From: Alphaproteobacteria bacterium
GTDB taxonomy: Bacteria; Myxococcota_A; UBA796; GCA-2862545
Reading direction: 5' to 3'
Assembly (NCBI GenBank): GCA_020632885.1
Contig: JACKEQ010000058.1
Span: 1-17,937, forward strand
Length of the DNA stretch: 17,937 nt
Every line of letters begins with the position of its first letter. Positions within the stretch are counted from its first letter, which is position 1. The notes beneath the pieces were generated by a model that worked only from the letters and a program-made list of their open reading frames with translations, was not told the origin of the DNA and did not search any database. Both the position numbers and the translations under genes were made by a program. Below are positions 6,609 through 14,796 of this stretch, piece after piece.

Positions 6609-7933
6609 CGCGTCGGCGGGGCCGGAAGCTCCGCCGTCTCGCGAGCAGGGGCCCTGGGGATCCAGAGGTCGAACAGCGCGCCGCCCAGCGGGCCGTCGGT
6701 CACCGTGACCGCGCCCCCGTGGGCCCGCGCGACCCTGCGCACCACCGCCAGCCCGAGGCCGACGCCCTTCTCGTCGACCTTGCGGCCGTGGCCGCTGCGC
6801 ACGACCGGCTCGAACACCTCCTCGCGCTGCGCCTCCGGCACGCCGGGTCCGTCGTCGTGGACCTCGAAGTGGAAGTGCCCTTCGGCGTCGAGCCACGTGC
6901 GGGTGTGCACACGTCCCTCGCAGTAGCGCAGCGCATTCGTGAGCAGGTTGCGCAGGGCGACCCGCAACAGCTCGGCGTCCGCCTGGACGACGGCCACCAT
7001 GCCCTCCTCGTGCACCAACTCGGTTCCCTCGCGCCGCACGGCCTGGAGCTCGTCCGCCACGCCCGCCCAGAGCCCGGCCACCTGGACCGGGCGCGTGGAC
7101 TCCACCGTCTCCACCGAGCTCAGCGAGCCCAGGCGCATGACGGCGAGCAGCGCGTCGTCCAGGGCGTCGATGCGGTCGTTCATCCGACCGACCCACCGCT
7201 GGCGGTGCTCGGGCACGGGGTCGTCGAGCAGCCGGGCCAGCACCCGCATGGTGGCGAGGGGCGCACGAAGCTCGTGTCCCACCGCGGCGACGAGGTGCTC
7301 GCGGTCGGCGACCCGCTCGGCGAGCTGCCACTGAGCCACGTGGGCCAGCCGGTCGGCGTTGCCCGCGAGGCGGTGGAAGGCGAGGGTCTGGCCCGCGACC
7401 ACGAACAGCCAGAGGCCCGTGAGCAGCGGGTGGGAGCCCCCGACCGCGAGGTGGAAGGCGTAGTGGGGGAGGGCGACCGCGGCGGCGACGGCAGCGAGCT
7501 GACGGCTGGAGAACACCCCAGAGAAGCCGATGCCGAGCAGGTAGAGCGCGACCTGGAGGGGCCTGTGGTTGTCGACCACGCCGTTGAGCACGGCGATGCC
7601 GAGCCAGCACGCGGCGATGCCGAGCGAGACGACCGCGGTGGAGCGCCTGAGCGTGGCGAAGCCTCCGGAGAGCCCCGTCCACACGCCCCACCCGAGGACC
7701 GCGAGGCCGAGGAACCGTAGGCCCGTGATGGCCGGCTGGTAGGCCCCGTCGATGAACGGGTCGTCGAGCATGAGGACGATCCAGATCACCATCACGGTGA
7801 GCGCAGACACGACCGCTCGCCGGAAGACCGTGGGATGGGTCTCGGCGAGATAGCGTTGCTCCAGCGCGGGGTCGCGGAGCTCTCCGGTCAGCGCGTCCAA
7901 CACGGCGGCCTCCCTCCAGCTCTCGTGTAGCAT
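6554..7933 (-). CDS. Membrane-bound sensor histidine kinase
   Basis: From the ATG at 7931-7933 the protein has 459 residues. An ~38-residue cytoplasmic head is followed by about six hydrophobic helices: roughly 40-57, 69-88, 99-119, 126-142, 146-164 and 169-187. No sizeable periplasmic loop is present, so it probably senses a membrane or intramembrane signal. The kinase core follows. The H-box GHELRAPL has phospho-acceptor His220, the N-box LRNLLTNALRY is at 327-337, the G1 box HDDGPGVP is at 359-366, the F-box is EVFEP at 372-376 and the G2 box GVGLGL is at 390-395. The partner is the divergent OmpR-type regulator starting 49 bp away. An in-frame start at 7984 would overlap the regulator start and is less likely. 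The 3' end overlaps the convergent lipoprotein gene by 55 bp. Confidence 0.92.
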   Translation of the reverse strand: MLHESWREAAVLDALTGELRDPALEQRYLAETHPTVFRRAVVSALTVMVIWIVLMLDDPFIDGAYQPAITGLRFLGLAVLGWGVWTGLSGGFATLRRSTAVVSLGIAACWLGIAVLNGVVDNHRPLQVALYLLGIGFSGVFSSRQLAAVAAAVALPHYAFHLAVGGSHPLLTGLWLFVVAGQTLAFHRLAGNADRLAHVAQWQLAERVADREHLVAAVGHELRAPLATMRVLARLLDDPVPEHRQRWVGRMNDRIDALDDALLAVMRLGSLSSVETVESTRPVQVAGLWAGVADELQAVRREGTELVHEEGMVAVVQADAELLRVALRNLLTNALRYCEGRVHTRTWLDAEGHFHFEVHDDGPGVPEAQREEVFEPVVRSGHGRKVDEKGVGLGLAVVRRVARAHGGAVTVTDGPLGGALFDLWIPRAPARETAELPAPPTRQRMTSPPPRGAKLNSQA

Positions 7934-7952
7934 CGGTCCGGTCGGCGGACCG
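7934..7952. promoter_or_regulatory. Palindrome between the divergent kinase and regulator genes (possible operator)
   Basis: A perfect 7-bp inverted repeat, CGGTCCG (7934-7940) and CGGACCG (7946-7952), with a 5-bp spacer lies in the 49-bp gap between the two divergent start codons. Placement suggests an autoregulatory operator or an mRNA hairpin next to the kinase start. The binding protein is an inference. Confidence 0.45.
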
Positions 7953-7982
7953 TGTCGTTTGGTATCCGCCCCCTGGAGCCCC

Positions 7983-8678
7983 ATGTCCGACAGAGTGCTG
8001 ATGGTCGAAGACGACCCGTCCTTCGCGGAGGCGCTGCAGGCCTGGCTGGAGAGCCGAGGCTTCGTGGTCGATCACCATCCCTCGGGGGTGGGGGTGGTGG
8101 AGCGCGTGCTGGCCGATCCCCCCGACGCGCTCCTCCTCGACCTCGAGGTGCCCGGCGAGACCGGGCTCTCCATCTGCAGCCGCGTGCGCAAGGCCTACGC
8201 GGGCCCGATCCTGATGGTGACCGGCAGGGACGAGCGCTTCGACGAGGTGATCGGCTTCCAGCTCGGCGCGGACGACTACCTCACGAAGCCCGTGGACCCC
8301 GAGCTCCTCGTGCTCCGGCTGCGGGCGGCCCTGCGTCGCTGCCCCCGGCCGGGTGCGGAGCCGGCGGAGGCGTGGGAGATCCGGGACCGCGACCTGGCCA
8401 TCGACCGGCGCTCGCGCACGGTGGACGTGCTGGGACAGCGGGTGGACCTGACCACCGGCGAGTTCGAGCTCCTCTGGCTGCTCGCCCAGCACGTCGGCGA
8501 GCCCGTGAGCCGGGACCTCTATTACCGTGAGATCCGCGGCATCCGGTACGACGGGCTGGACCGCATGATGGACGCCCGGATGAGCGACCTCCGCAAGAAG
8601 CTCGCCGCTGCGGGGCTCCCCGACGAGCGGATCTGCACGGTGCGCGGCGTGGGCTACCAGCTCACGGCCGCGGCGTGA
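7983..8678 (+). CDS. OmpR/PhoB-family response regulator (RstA-like)
   Basis: A 231-residue two-component DNA-binding regulator. The receiver domain (3-~115) has the acidic pair D10/D11, phospho-acceptor D53 in LLLDLEVPGETG, switch T80 in MVTGRDE and K102 in YLTKP. The C-terminal winged helix (about 135-231) contains LTTGEFELLWLLAQH, the recognition-helix region REIRGIRYDGLDRMMDARMSDLRKKL and the terminal hairpin TVRGVGYQL. The RGIRYDGLDR segment resembles E. coli RstA, so an RstB/RstA-type system is plausible, although the neighbouring kinase has a different sensor region. The ATG at 7983 has GGAG four bases upstream. It is divergent from its presumed kinase rather than in one operon. Confidence 0.93.
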   Translation: MSDRVLMVEDDPSFAEALQAWLESRGFVVDHHPSGVGVVERVLADPPDALLLDLEVPGETGLSICSRVRKAYAGPILMVTGRDERFDEVIGFQLGADDYLTKPVDPELLVLRLRAALRRCPRPGAEPAEAWEIRDRDLAIDRRSRTVDVLGQRVDLTTGEFELLWLLAQHVGEPVSRDLYYREIRGIRYDGLDRMMDARMSDLRKKLAAAGLPDERICTVRGVGYQLTAAA

Positions 8679-8685
8679 TCGAGGG

Positions 8686-9609
8686 TCAGAGAGGCTCGCC
8701 GTACCAGGACGAGAGCGCGAGGGCGGGGTCCACGGGGGCCGGGCAGGTGCCCGTGATGCCGTACCAGGTGCCGCGCTTGCCTCGCGTGCGCTTCAGGACG
8801 GCGAACAGGTAGCCACCGTCGGACCGCTCGGCGTAGGCGCGCGTGGCCTTGTACGTGCTCGCGAGGCCCGGGGCGCCGAAGGTGGTGCCGTCCGCCAGGG
8901 TGCCACCGAACGTGTGGGTGGCCCGGTACAGCGTCATCGCGGGGATGTCCGTAGGGCTCCCCGAGTACTGGTACCCGGTGAGGGTCGTGCCGTACTGTCC
9001 GCCGATGGGCTCGGCCTCGTCGCTGTAGAGCTGCGTGATGCACCCGGCGTCGGTGAGCGCGTCGAGCCCGCGGTACAAGGCGATGCCGAGCGCGTCGGTG
9101 TCCATGACGCCCGACTCGCCCGTGTTCGCGGCTGCCCAGGCCCCTGCGGCCATCATCTGGACGTCCATCACCGCGTACGCGACGTAGTTCTCGATGTAGC
9201 TGACCGTCCCGCAGAGCGCGTCGTCGGAGCCGAAGGCCCAGGAGTCCGTGAACAGGGCCTCGTGGAGGGCGTACGGCACGGCCGTGTCGTCGAAGCTGTC
9301 CGTGGGACCCGTGAGCACCACCGACCCGCCGGCGACGTCCAGGAAGACGAGGCCGTCCACGAGCCCGGTCGTGTACGGCGTGGTGGTGTCGTTCAGCACG
9401 ATCATCTCGTAGAAGTCGACGCCTCCGGTCCCGAAGTAGAATGTGCCCGTGACGGCGTACCGGGCGAAGTGGCCCGGCTCGGGCTCGTCGATCAGGACGG
9501 CGTCCGAGAGCGGCACGTTCACGGTGTAGCGGTTCGAGCCGCAGGTGATGCCGAAGTCGGCGGTGTAGGTGGCGCCGAGCGCCGTGGCGAGGACGAGGGC
9601 GATGGGCAT
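8686..9609 (-). CDS. Secreted protein of unknown function
   Basis: A 307-residue protein that I do not recognise. The first ~13 residues (MPIALVLATALGA) form a short, uncharged signal-like segment, a weak but plausible signal peptide. The mature part is rich in Thr, Tyr, Gly, Ala and Asp, with alternating strand patterns and four cysteines (including C23 in ITCGSN and one near the end in GTCPAP), enough for two disulfides. A helical middle stretch (IENYVAYAVMDVQMMAAGAW) interrupts the beta-rich sequence. No enzyme motif is visible. The ATG at 9607-9609 has GGAGAGG five bases upstream on the minus strand; an in-frame start at 9762 would lie in the clpP promoter region and lacks this site. It converges with the response regulator (7-bp gap) and diverges from clpP. 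Confidence 0.72.
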   Translation of the reverse strand: MPIALVLATALGATYTADFGITCGSNRYTVNVPLSDAVLIDEPEPGHFARYAVTGTFYFGTGGVDFYEMIVLNDTTTPYTTGLVDGLVFLDVAGGSVVLTGPTDSFDDTAVPYALHEALFTDSWAFGSDDALCGTVSYIENYVAYAVMDVQMMAAGAWAAANTGESGVMDTDALGIALYRGLDALTDAGCITQLYSDEAEPIGGQYGTTLTGYQYSGSPTDIPAMTLYRATHTFGGTLADGTTFGAPGLASTYKATRAYAERSDGGYLFAVLKRTRGKRGTWYGITGTCPAPVDPALALSSWYGEPL

Positions 9610-9698
9610 GGGGACCTCTCCGGTGTGGGGGAGGTCGAGGATGGCGCGCCGCCATGTACGCGTCTGTGGGATTCTTGTCCGCGTCCGGGTCCAGTGGG

Positions 9699-9715
9699 CG
9701 CGGGGGATCCCCGCG
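9699..9715. promoter_or_regulatory. GC-rich palindrome upstream of clpP (possible operator or leader hairpin)
   Basis: A perfect 7-bp inverted repeat, CGCGGGG (9699-9705) and CCCCGCG (9709-9715), with spacer GAT lies 50 bp before the clpP ATG, in the 155-bp divergent promoter region. It is not a CIRCE element. In a genome this GC-rich, G/C palindromes arise easily, so a function is only possible. Confidence 0.3.
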
Positions 9716-9764
9716 GTTACGCTCGGTAGACCTGCCCGGAAGCGGGCGAAGAGGGGTCCCACGC

Positions 9765-10388
9765 ATGAGCTTCGAACGGCCGATGAACTACTACGTCCCC
9801 ATGGTCACGGAGACGACCCACCGCGGCGAGACCCGCTACGACATCTGGTCGCGCCTGCTCGTGGACCGCATCGTCTTCCTGGGCACGGCCATCGACGACA
9901 CGGTGGCCAACCTGATCATCGCCCAGCTCCTGTTCCTGGAGAGCCAGGACCCCGAGAAGGACATCTACATGTACATCAACAGCCCCGGCGGCGTGATCAC
10001 GGCGGGGATGGCGATCTACGACACGATGCAGCACATCCGCCCGGACGTCGCGACGATCTGTGTGGGCCAGGCGGCCAGCATGGGTGCCGTGCTCCTCGCG
10101 GGCGGCTCCCCGGGCAAGCGCCGCGCGCTGCCCCACAGCCGCATCCTGATCCACCAGCCCCTCGGCGGGCTCCGCGGGCAGGCGACCGACATCGAGATCC
10201 ACGCGAAGGAGATCCTCCGCTGGAAGAACACGCTGAACGTCGTGCTCGCCGAGCACACGGGCCAGACGGTGGAGCGGGTGGCCGAGGACACCGACCGCGA
10301 CAACATCATGACGGCTGGAGAGGCCCAGAAGTACGGGCTCATCGACGAGGTCATCAACCCGAAGGACCTCCGCGAAGGCGGGGAGTGA
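9765..10388 (+). CDS. clpP: ATP-dependent Clp protease proteolytic subunit ClpP
   Basis: A 207-residue serine peptidase that forms the two-ring degradation chamber used by ClpX. The catalytic triad is visible: S105 in GQAASMGAVLL, H130 in SRILIHQP and D179 in EDTDRDN. Their spacing (25 and 49 residues) equals that of E. coli ClpP. The oxyanion strand INSPGGVITAG is at 71-81. The N-terminus (MNYYVPMVTETTHRGETRYDIWSRLL from M7) is the usual mature-type start, and an alternative ATG is at 9783. I chose the ATG at 9765, which has GAGGGG about eight bases upstream. It is the first gene of a clpP-clpX-lon operon, with a 4-bp gap to clpX. The promoter must lie in the 155 bp shared with the divergent secreted-protein gene. 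Confidence 0.98.
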   Translation: MSFERPMNYYVPMVTETTHRGETRYDIWSRLLVDRIVFLGTAIDDTVANLIIAQLLFLESQDPEKDIYMYINSPGGVITAGMAIYDTMQHIRPDVATICVGQAASMGAVLLAGGSPGKRRALPHSRILIHQPLGGLRGQATDIEIHAKEILRWKNTLNVVLAEHTGQTVERVAEDTDRDNIMTAGEAQKYGLIDEVINPKDLREGGE

Positions 10389-10392
10389 GGCG

Positions 10393-11643
<1,251 letters not shown>

Positions 11644-11648
11644 CGTCG

Positions 11649-14069
11649 ATGTTCTTCCGCGACAAGGCCGAGTCCGAGACCCCCGCCCAGCTCCCCATGC
11701 TCCCGATGCGGGACGTCGTCGTCTTCCCCGACAGCCCGATGTCGCTCATCGTCGGTCGCCCACGCTCCGTCAGCGCCGTCGCTGCCGCACGCAAGTCGCC
11801 CACGCGCGAGATCTTCCTCGCCGCCCAGCGCTCCGGCGACCAGGTGAACCCGAACGCCGAGGACATCTACCAGGTCGGCACGATCGCGGTGGTGGAGGAG
11901 GTGCTCAACCTCCCCAACGGGTCCACCAAGATCCTCGTCGAGGGCCGTCGGCGCGCCCGCATCGTCGCCGTGCTCCAGGACGACCCGCACTTCGTGGTCG
12001 AGGTGGAGGAGCCCGAGCTCGCGTCGCATGCAGACCCCGACCTCCAGGCCCTCGTCCGCACGGTGAAGTCCACGTTCGAGCGGTACGTCAAGCTCAACCG
12101 GGCCGTCCCGCCCGAGATGCTCCTGTCGGTGAACGCGCTGGAGGACCCCGACCGCCTGGCGGACATGCTGGTGGCCCCGCTCCAGTTCAAGACCGCCGAG
12201 CGGCAGGAGCTCCTCGAGACCTTCGACACCTCGGCCCGCCTCGACCGCATCTACAAGGCCCTGCTCGCCGAGATCGAGTTCCTCCAGGTCGAGAAGAAGC
12301 TCAAGAGCCGGGTGAAGCGCGAGCGCGAGAGCTCCCAGCGCGAGTTCTGGCTCAACGAGCAGATGAAGGCCATCCAGAAGGAGCTGGGCGACAAGGAGGG
12401 CCGCTCGGACCTCGAGGAGCTCGCGAGCGCGCTGGCCGAGAAGGACCTCCCGGACGAGGTGCGCGACCGCGCCGAGAAGGAGCTCCGCAAGCTCGCCCAG
12501 ATGAACCTGATGAGCGCCGAAGCCACGGTCGTCCGCAACTACCTCGACTGGATCGTGCAGATCCCGTGGTCCGAGGAGAGCGAGGAGACCCCGTCCCTCG
12601 AGGAGGCCGCCCGCATCCTCGACAAGGACCACTTCGGCCTGCGGCGCATCAAGGAGCGCATCCTCGAGTACCTCGCGGTGGCGAGCCTCGTGGAGAAGAT
12701 GCGGGGGCCGATCCTGTGCCTCGTGGGGCCGCCGGGTGTCGGGAAGACCTCGCTGGCCCGGTCCATCGCCCGCGCGACCAACCGCCCGTTCGTGAAGCTC
12801 TCGCTCGGCGGTCTGCGCGACGAGGCGGAGATCCGCGGCCACCGGCGCACGTACATCGGCGCCATGCCCGGCAAGCTCGTGCACGCCATGAAGCGCGCGG
12901 GCCAGGTGGACCCCGTCATCCTGCTCGACGAGATCGACAAGATGAGCAGCGACTTCCGGGGAGACCCGTCCGCCGCGTTGCTCGAGGTGCTCGACCCCGA
13001 GCAGAACACCCAGTTCAACGATCACTATCTCGACCTCGACTACGACCTGTCGAAGGCGATGTTCGTGTGCACGGCCAACGCGCTCCAGGGCATCCCGCTG
13101 CCCCTGCAGGACCGCCTCGAGATCATCGAGCTGTCCGGCTACACCGAGCTCGAGAAGGCCGCGATCGCCCGCCGCTACCTGCTCCCGCGACAGATGGAGC
13201 TCAACGGGCTGGAGGAGCGCAACCTCACGCTCTCCGACCCCGCGCTCCTGCGGATGATCCGGAGCTACACGCGCGAGTCCGGCGTCCGGAAGCTCGAGCA
13301 GGAGGTCGCGCGGATCTGCCGGAAGGTGGCCCGTCGCGTCGTGCACCACGGGGCCGACACGGTGGTGCACGTCACCACCACCAACCTCGACAAGCTGCTC
13401 GGGGTCCCGCCGTTCAAGATCGGCGAGCGCGACCTCGAGGACCAGGTGGGCACCGTGAAGGGCCTCGCCGTGAGCCCGTGGGGCGGAGAGCTCCTGAACA
13501 TCGAGGTCGCGGCGGTGAAGGGCAAGGGCAAGCTCATCCTCACCGGCCGTCTCGGCGACTGGCTCAAGGAGTCCGCGAACGCGGCGCTGACGTACCTCCG
13601 CACCCGCGCGGAGGCCCTGCACCTCGACCCCGACTTCTACGAGACCCAGGATCTCCACATCCACTACCCGGGCAACGCGCTCAAGACCGACGGGCCGAGC
13701 GCGGGCATCGCGATGGCCACGGCGCTGGTGAGCGCCCTGACGCAGATCCCGGTGCGGGCCGACACCGCGATGACGGGCGAGATCTCGCTCCGCGGCCGGG
13801 TGCTCCCCATCGGTGGGCTCAAGGAGAAGGTGCTCGCGGCCCATCGCGGCGGCATCGTGCGGGTGCTCATCCCCGAAGACAACGTGAAGGACATCGAGGA
13901 GATCCCGGAGCGCGTGCGGAAGAAGGTCGAGATCATCGCCGTCTCGCACATGGATCGGGTGCTCAAGGAGGCGCTCGCTCCCGATCAGGCAGCAGAGATC
14001 TTCGGGAGCAAGCAGAGCTTTGCAGACGCTCTGCCCACGGGCTCCGAAGAGATCCGCGACCGTTCTTGA
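11649..14069 (+). CDS. lon: ATP-dependent protease LonA
   Basis: An 806-residue LonA protease, which degrades misfolded and regulatory proteins. The N-terminal substrate-binding domain begins with LPMLPMRDVVVFP and includes a long coiled-coil region (about residues 195-300). The AAA+ module has Walker A GPPGVGKT at 360-367 and Walker B VILLDEIDKM. The C-terminal protease domain has catalytic S684 in KTDGPSAG and, 43 residues later, catalytic K727 in GGLKEKVLAAHR, matching the Ser-Lys spacing of E. coli Lon. Length is normal for LonA (~780-820). The ATG at 11649 is 5 bp after the clpX stop. An in-frame GTG at 11634 overlaps clpX and is less likely. Its stop codon lies inside the -35 element of the downstream tRNA promoter. 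Confidence 0.98.
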   Translation: MFFRDKAESETPAQLPMLPMRDVVVFPDSPMSLIVGRPRSVSAVAAARKSPTREIFLAAQRSGDQVNPNAEDIYQVGTIAVVEEVLNLPNGSTKILVEGRRRARIVAVLQDDPHFVVEVEEPELASHADPDLQALVRTVKSTFERYVKLNRAVPPEMLLSVNALEDPDRLADMLVAPLQFKTAERQELLETFDTSARLDRIYKALLAEIEFLQVEKKLKSRVKRERESSQREFWLNEQMKAIQKELGDKEGRSDLEELASALAEKDLPDEVRDRAEKELRKLAQMNLMSAEATVVRNYLDWIVQIPWSEESEETPSLEEAARILDKDHFGLRRIKERILEYLAVASLVEKMRGPILCLVGPPGVGKTSLARSIARATNRPFVKLSLGGLRDEAEIRGHRRTYIGAMPGKLVHAMKRAGQVDPVILLDEIDKMSSDFRGDPSAALLEVLDPEQNTQFNDHYLDLDYDLSKAMFVCTANALQGIPLPLQDRLEIIELSGYTELEKAAIARRYLLPRQMELNGLEERNLTLSDPALLRMIRSYTRESGVRKLEQEVARICRKVARRVVHHGADTVVHVTTTNLDKLLGVPPFKIGERDLEDQVGTVKGLAVSPWGGELLNIEVAAVKGKGKLILTGRLGDWLKESANAALTYLRTRAEALHLDPDFYETQDLHIHYPGNALKTDGPSAGIAMATALVSALTQIPVRADTAMTGEISLRGRVLPIGGLKEKVLAAHRGGIVRVLIPEDNVKDIEEIPERVRKKVEIIAVSHMDRVLKEALAPDQAAEIFGSKQSFADALPTGSEEIRDRS

Positions 14070-14095
14070 CGGTCTTCGCGGGCCCACGTTATAGC
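14066..14095 (+). promoter_or_regulatory. Sigma70-like promoter for tRNA-Val/tRNA-Asp
   Basis: TTGACG (14066-14071, five of six bases to consensus) and TATAGC (14090-14095, four of six) are 18 bp apart and predict a start near 14102, about 19 bp before tRNA-Val. The -35 hexamer contains the lon stop codon TGA (14067-14069). Confidence 0.7.
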
Positions 14096-14101
14096 AACAG
14101 C

Positions 14102-14205
14102 GCTCGACGGGGGACCCGTTGGGCGGATAGCTCAATGGGAGAGCTACGGCTTTACACGCCGTCGGTTGCAGGTTCGAGTCCTGTTCCGCCCACTCTCCGT
14201 CGAGC
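14102..14205 (+). repeat. Inverted repeat bracketing tRNA-Val
   Basis: GCTCGACGG (14102-14110) and CCGTCGAGC (14197-14205) are perfect 9-bp inverted repeats on either side of tRNA-Val. In the precursor RNA they could pair to form a stalk enclosing the tRNA, extendable by a few wobble pairs inward. A processing role is an inference. Confidence 0.6.
14121..14192 (+). tRNA. tRNA-Val (TAC)
   Basis: A complete cloverleaf. The acceptor is GGGCGGA (14121-14127) with TCCGCCC (14185-14191). Anticodon stem ACGGC/GCCGT holds loop TTTACAC, with anticodon TAC at 14153-14155. The T-arm has loop TTCGAGT and the discriminator is A at 14192. CCA is not encoded. It lies 29 bp before tRNA-Asp in the same transcript. 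Confidence 0.97.
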
Positions 14206-14221
14206 TGGATGTGAGTATTAT

Positions 14222-14298
<77 letters not shown>

Positions 14299-14314
14299 CT
14301 CACAAAAATCCAGG

Positions 14315-14352
14315 TCGCCCGCCTTCTTTCAGAGGGCGGGCGATTTCTTTTT
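14315..14352 (+). terminator. Rho-independent terminator of the tRNA-Val/tRNA-Asp unit
   Basis: A 13-bp stem (TCGCCCGCCTTCT at 14315-14327 with AGAGGGCGGGCGA at 14331-14343, one G-U pair) and a 3-nt loop are followed by TTTCTTTTT. It lies 16 bp after tRNA-Asp and 12 bp before the cytochrome gene, which therefore needs its own promoter or read-through. Confidence 0.93.
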
Positions 14353-14364
14353 CGGGGTCCAGTC

Positions 14365-14796
14365 ATGCTCCTCCTGATCGCCGTCGGCATCGCGGGCCAG
14401 CCCACCAAGCGACCCACGGACGAGGAGCGCGGTGAGGAGCTCTACCGCCGTCACTGTGCGGCCTGCCATGGGGCGGCGAACGACGGGCAGGGGCCCATCA
14501 GCGCGGCTCTCGTGGCGCCCGTGCCGGCTCTCGCGGGCCAGGTGAAGGCGGACGACCCCACGGCCGTGCTGGTGCTCAAGGGCCGGGGCGCCATGCCCGC
14601 CTACGAGGCCACCTTCGACAAGCTGGACGCCATCCGGGTGCTGAAGTTCATGATGGCGCTCTCCGCCGAGGCCCCCATGTCCGCCACGCCCGGGAAGCCC
14701 GCCACGCCCGCCAGGCCGGACCCCACGAAGCAGGGGGAGGAGGACAACGCGGAGCCGGACGGAGCCCAGGCCGGCAAGCCCGAGGGGGCCGAGTGA
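14365..14796 (+). CDS. Mono-haem c-type cytochrome (class I)
   Basis: A 143-residue protein with one haem-binding CAACH at 31-35 and the likely distal ligand Met77 in GRGAMPAYEATF, giving a compact cytochrome c fold over residues ~20-100. This is an electron carrier exported to the periplasm. The signal segment is very short (MLLLIAVGIAG), without basic residues, so the annotated ATG at 14365 may be internal to a longer natural start; upstream, however, there is only the tRNA terminator. The C-terminal ~40 residues are a Pro/Ala/Lys/Glu-rich, probably disordered tail. The ribosome site is weak (GGGG about seven bases upstream). The stop overlaps the uppP start (GTGA), indicating translational coupling. 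The partner oxidase or reductase is not in the window. Confidence 0.9.
   Translation: MLLLIAVGIAGQPTKRPTDEERGEELYRRHCAACHGAANDGQGPISAALVAPVPALAGQVKADDPTAVLVLKGRGAMPAYEATFDKLDAIRVLKFMMALSAEAPMSATPGKPATPARPDPTKQGEEDNAEPDGAQAGKPEGAE

Noticed and set aside
6063..8492. Long minus-strand open frame across the sulfotransferase start, the small lipoprotein, the kinase and the regulator
   Set aside because: It overlaps three well-supported genes and its translation is Arg/Gly/Pro/Ala low-complexity typical of a wrong frame.
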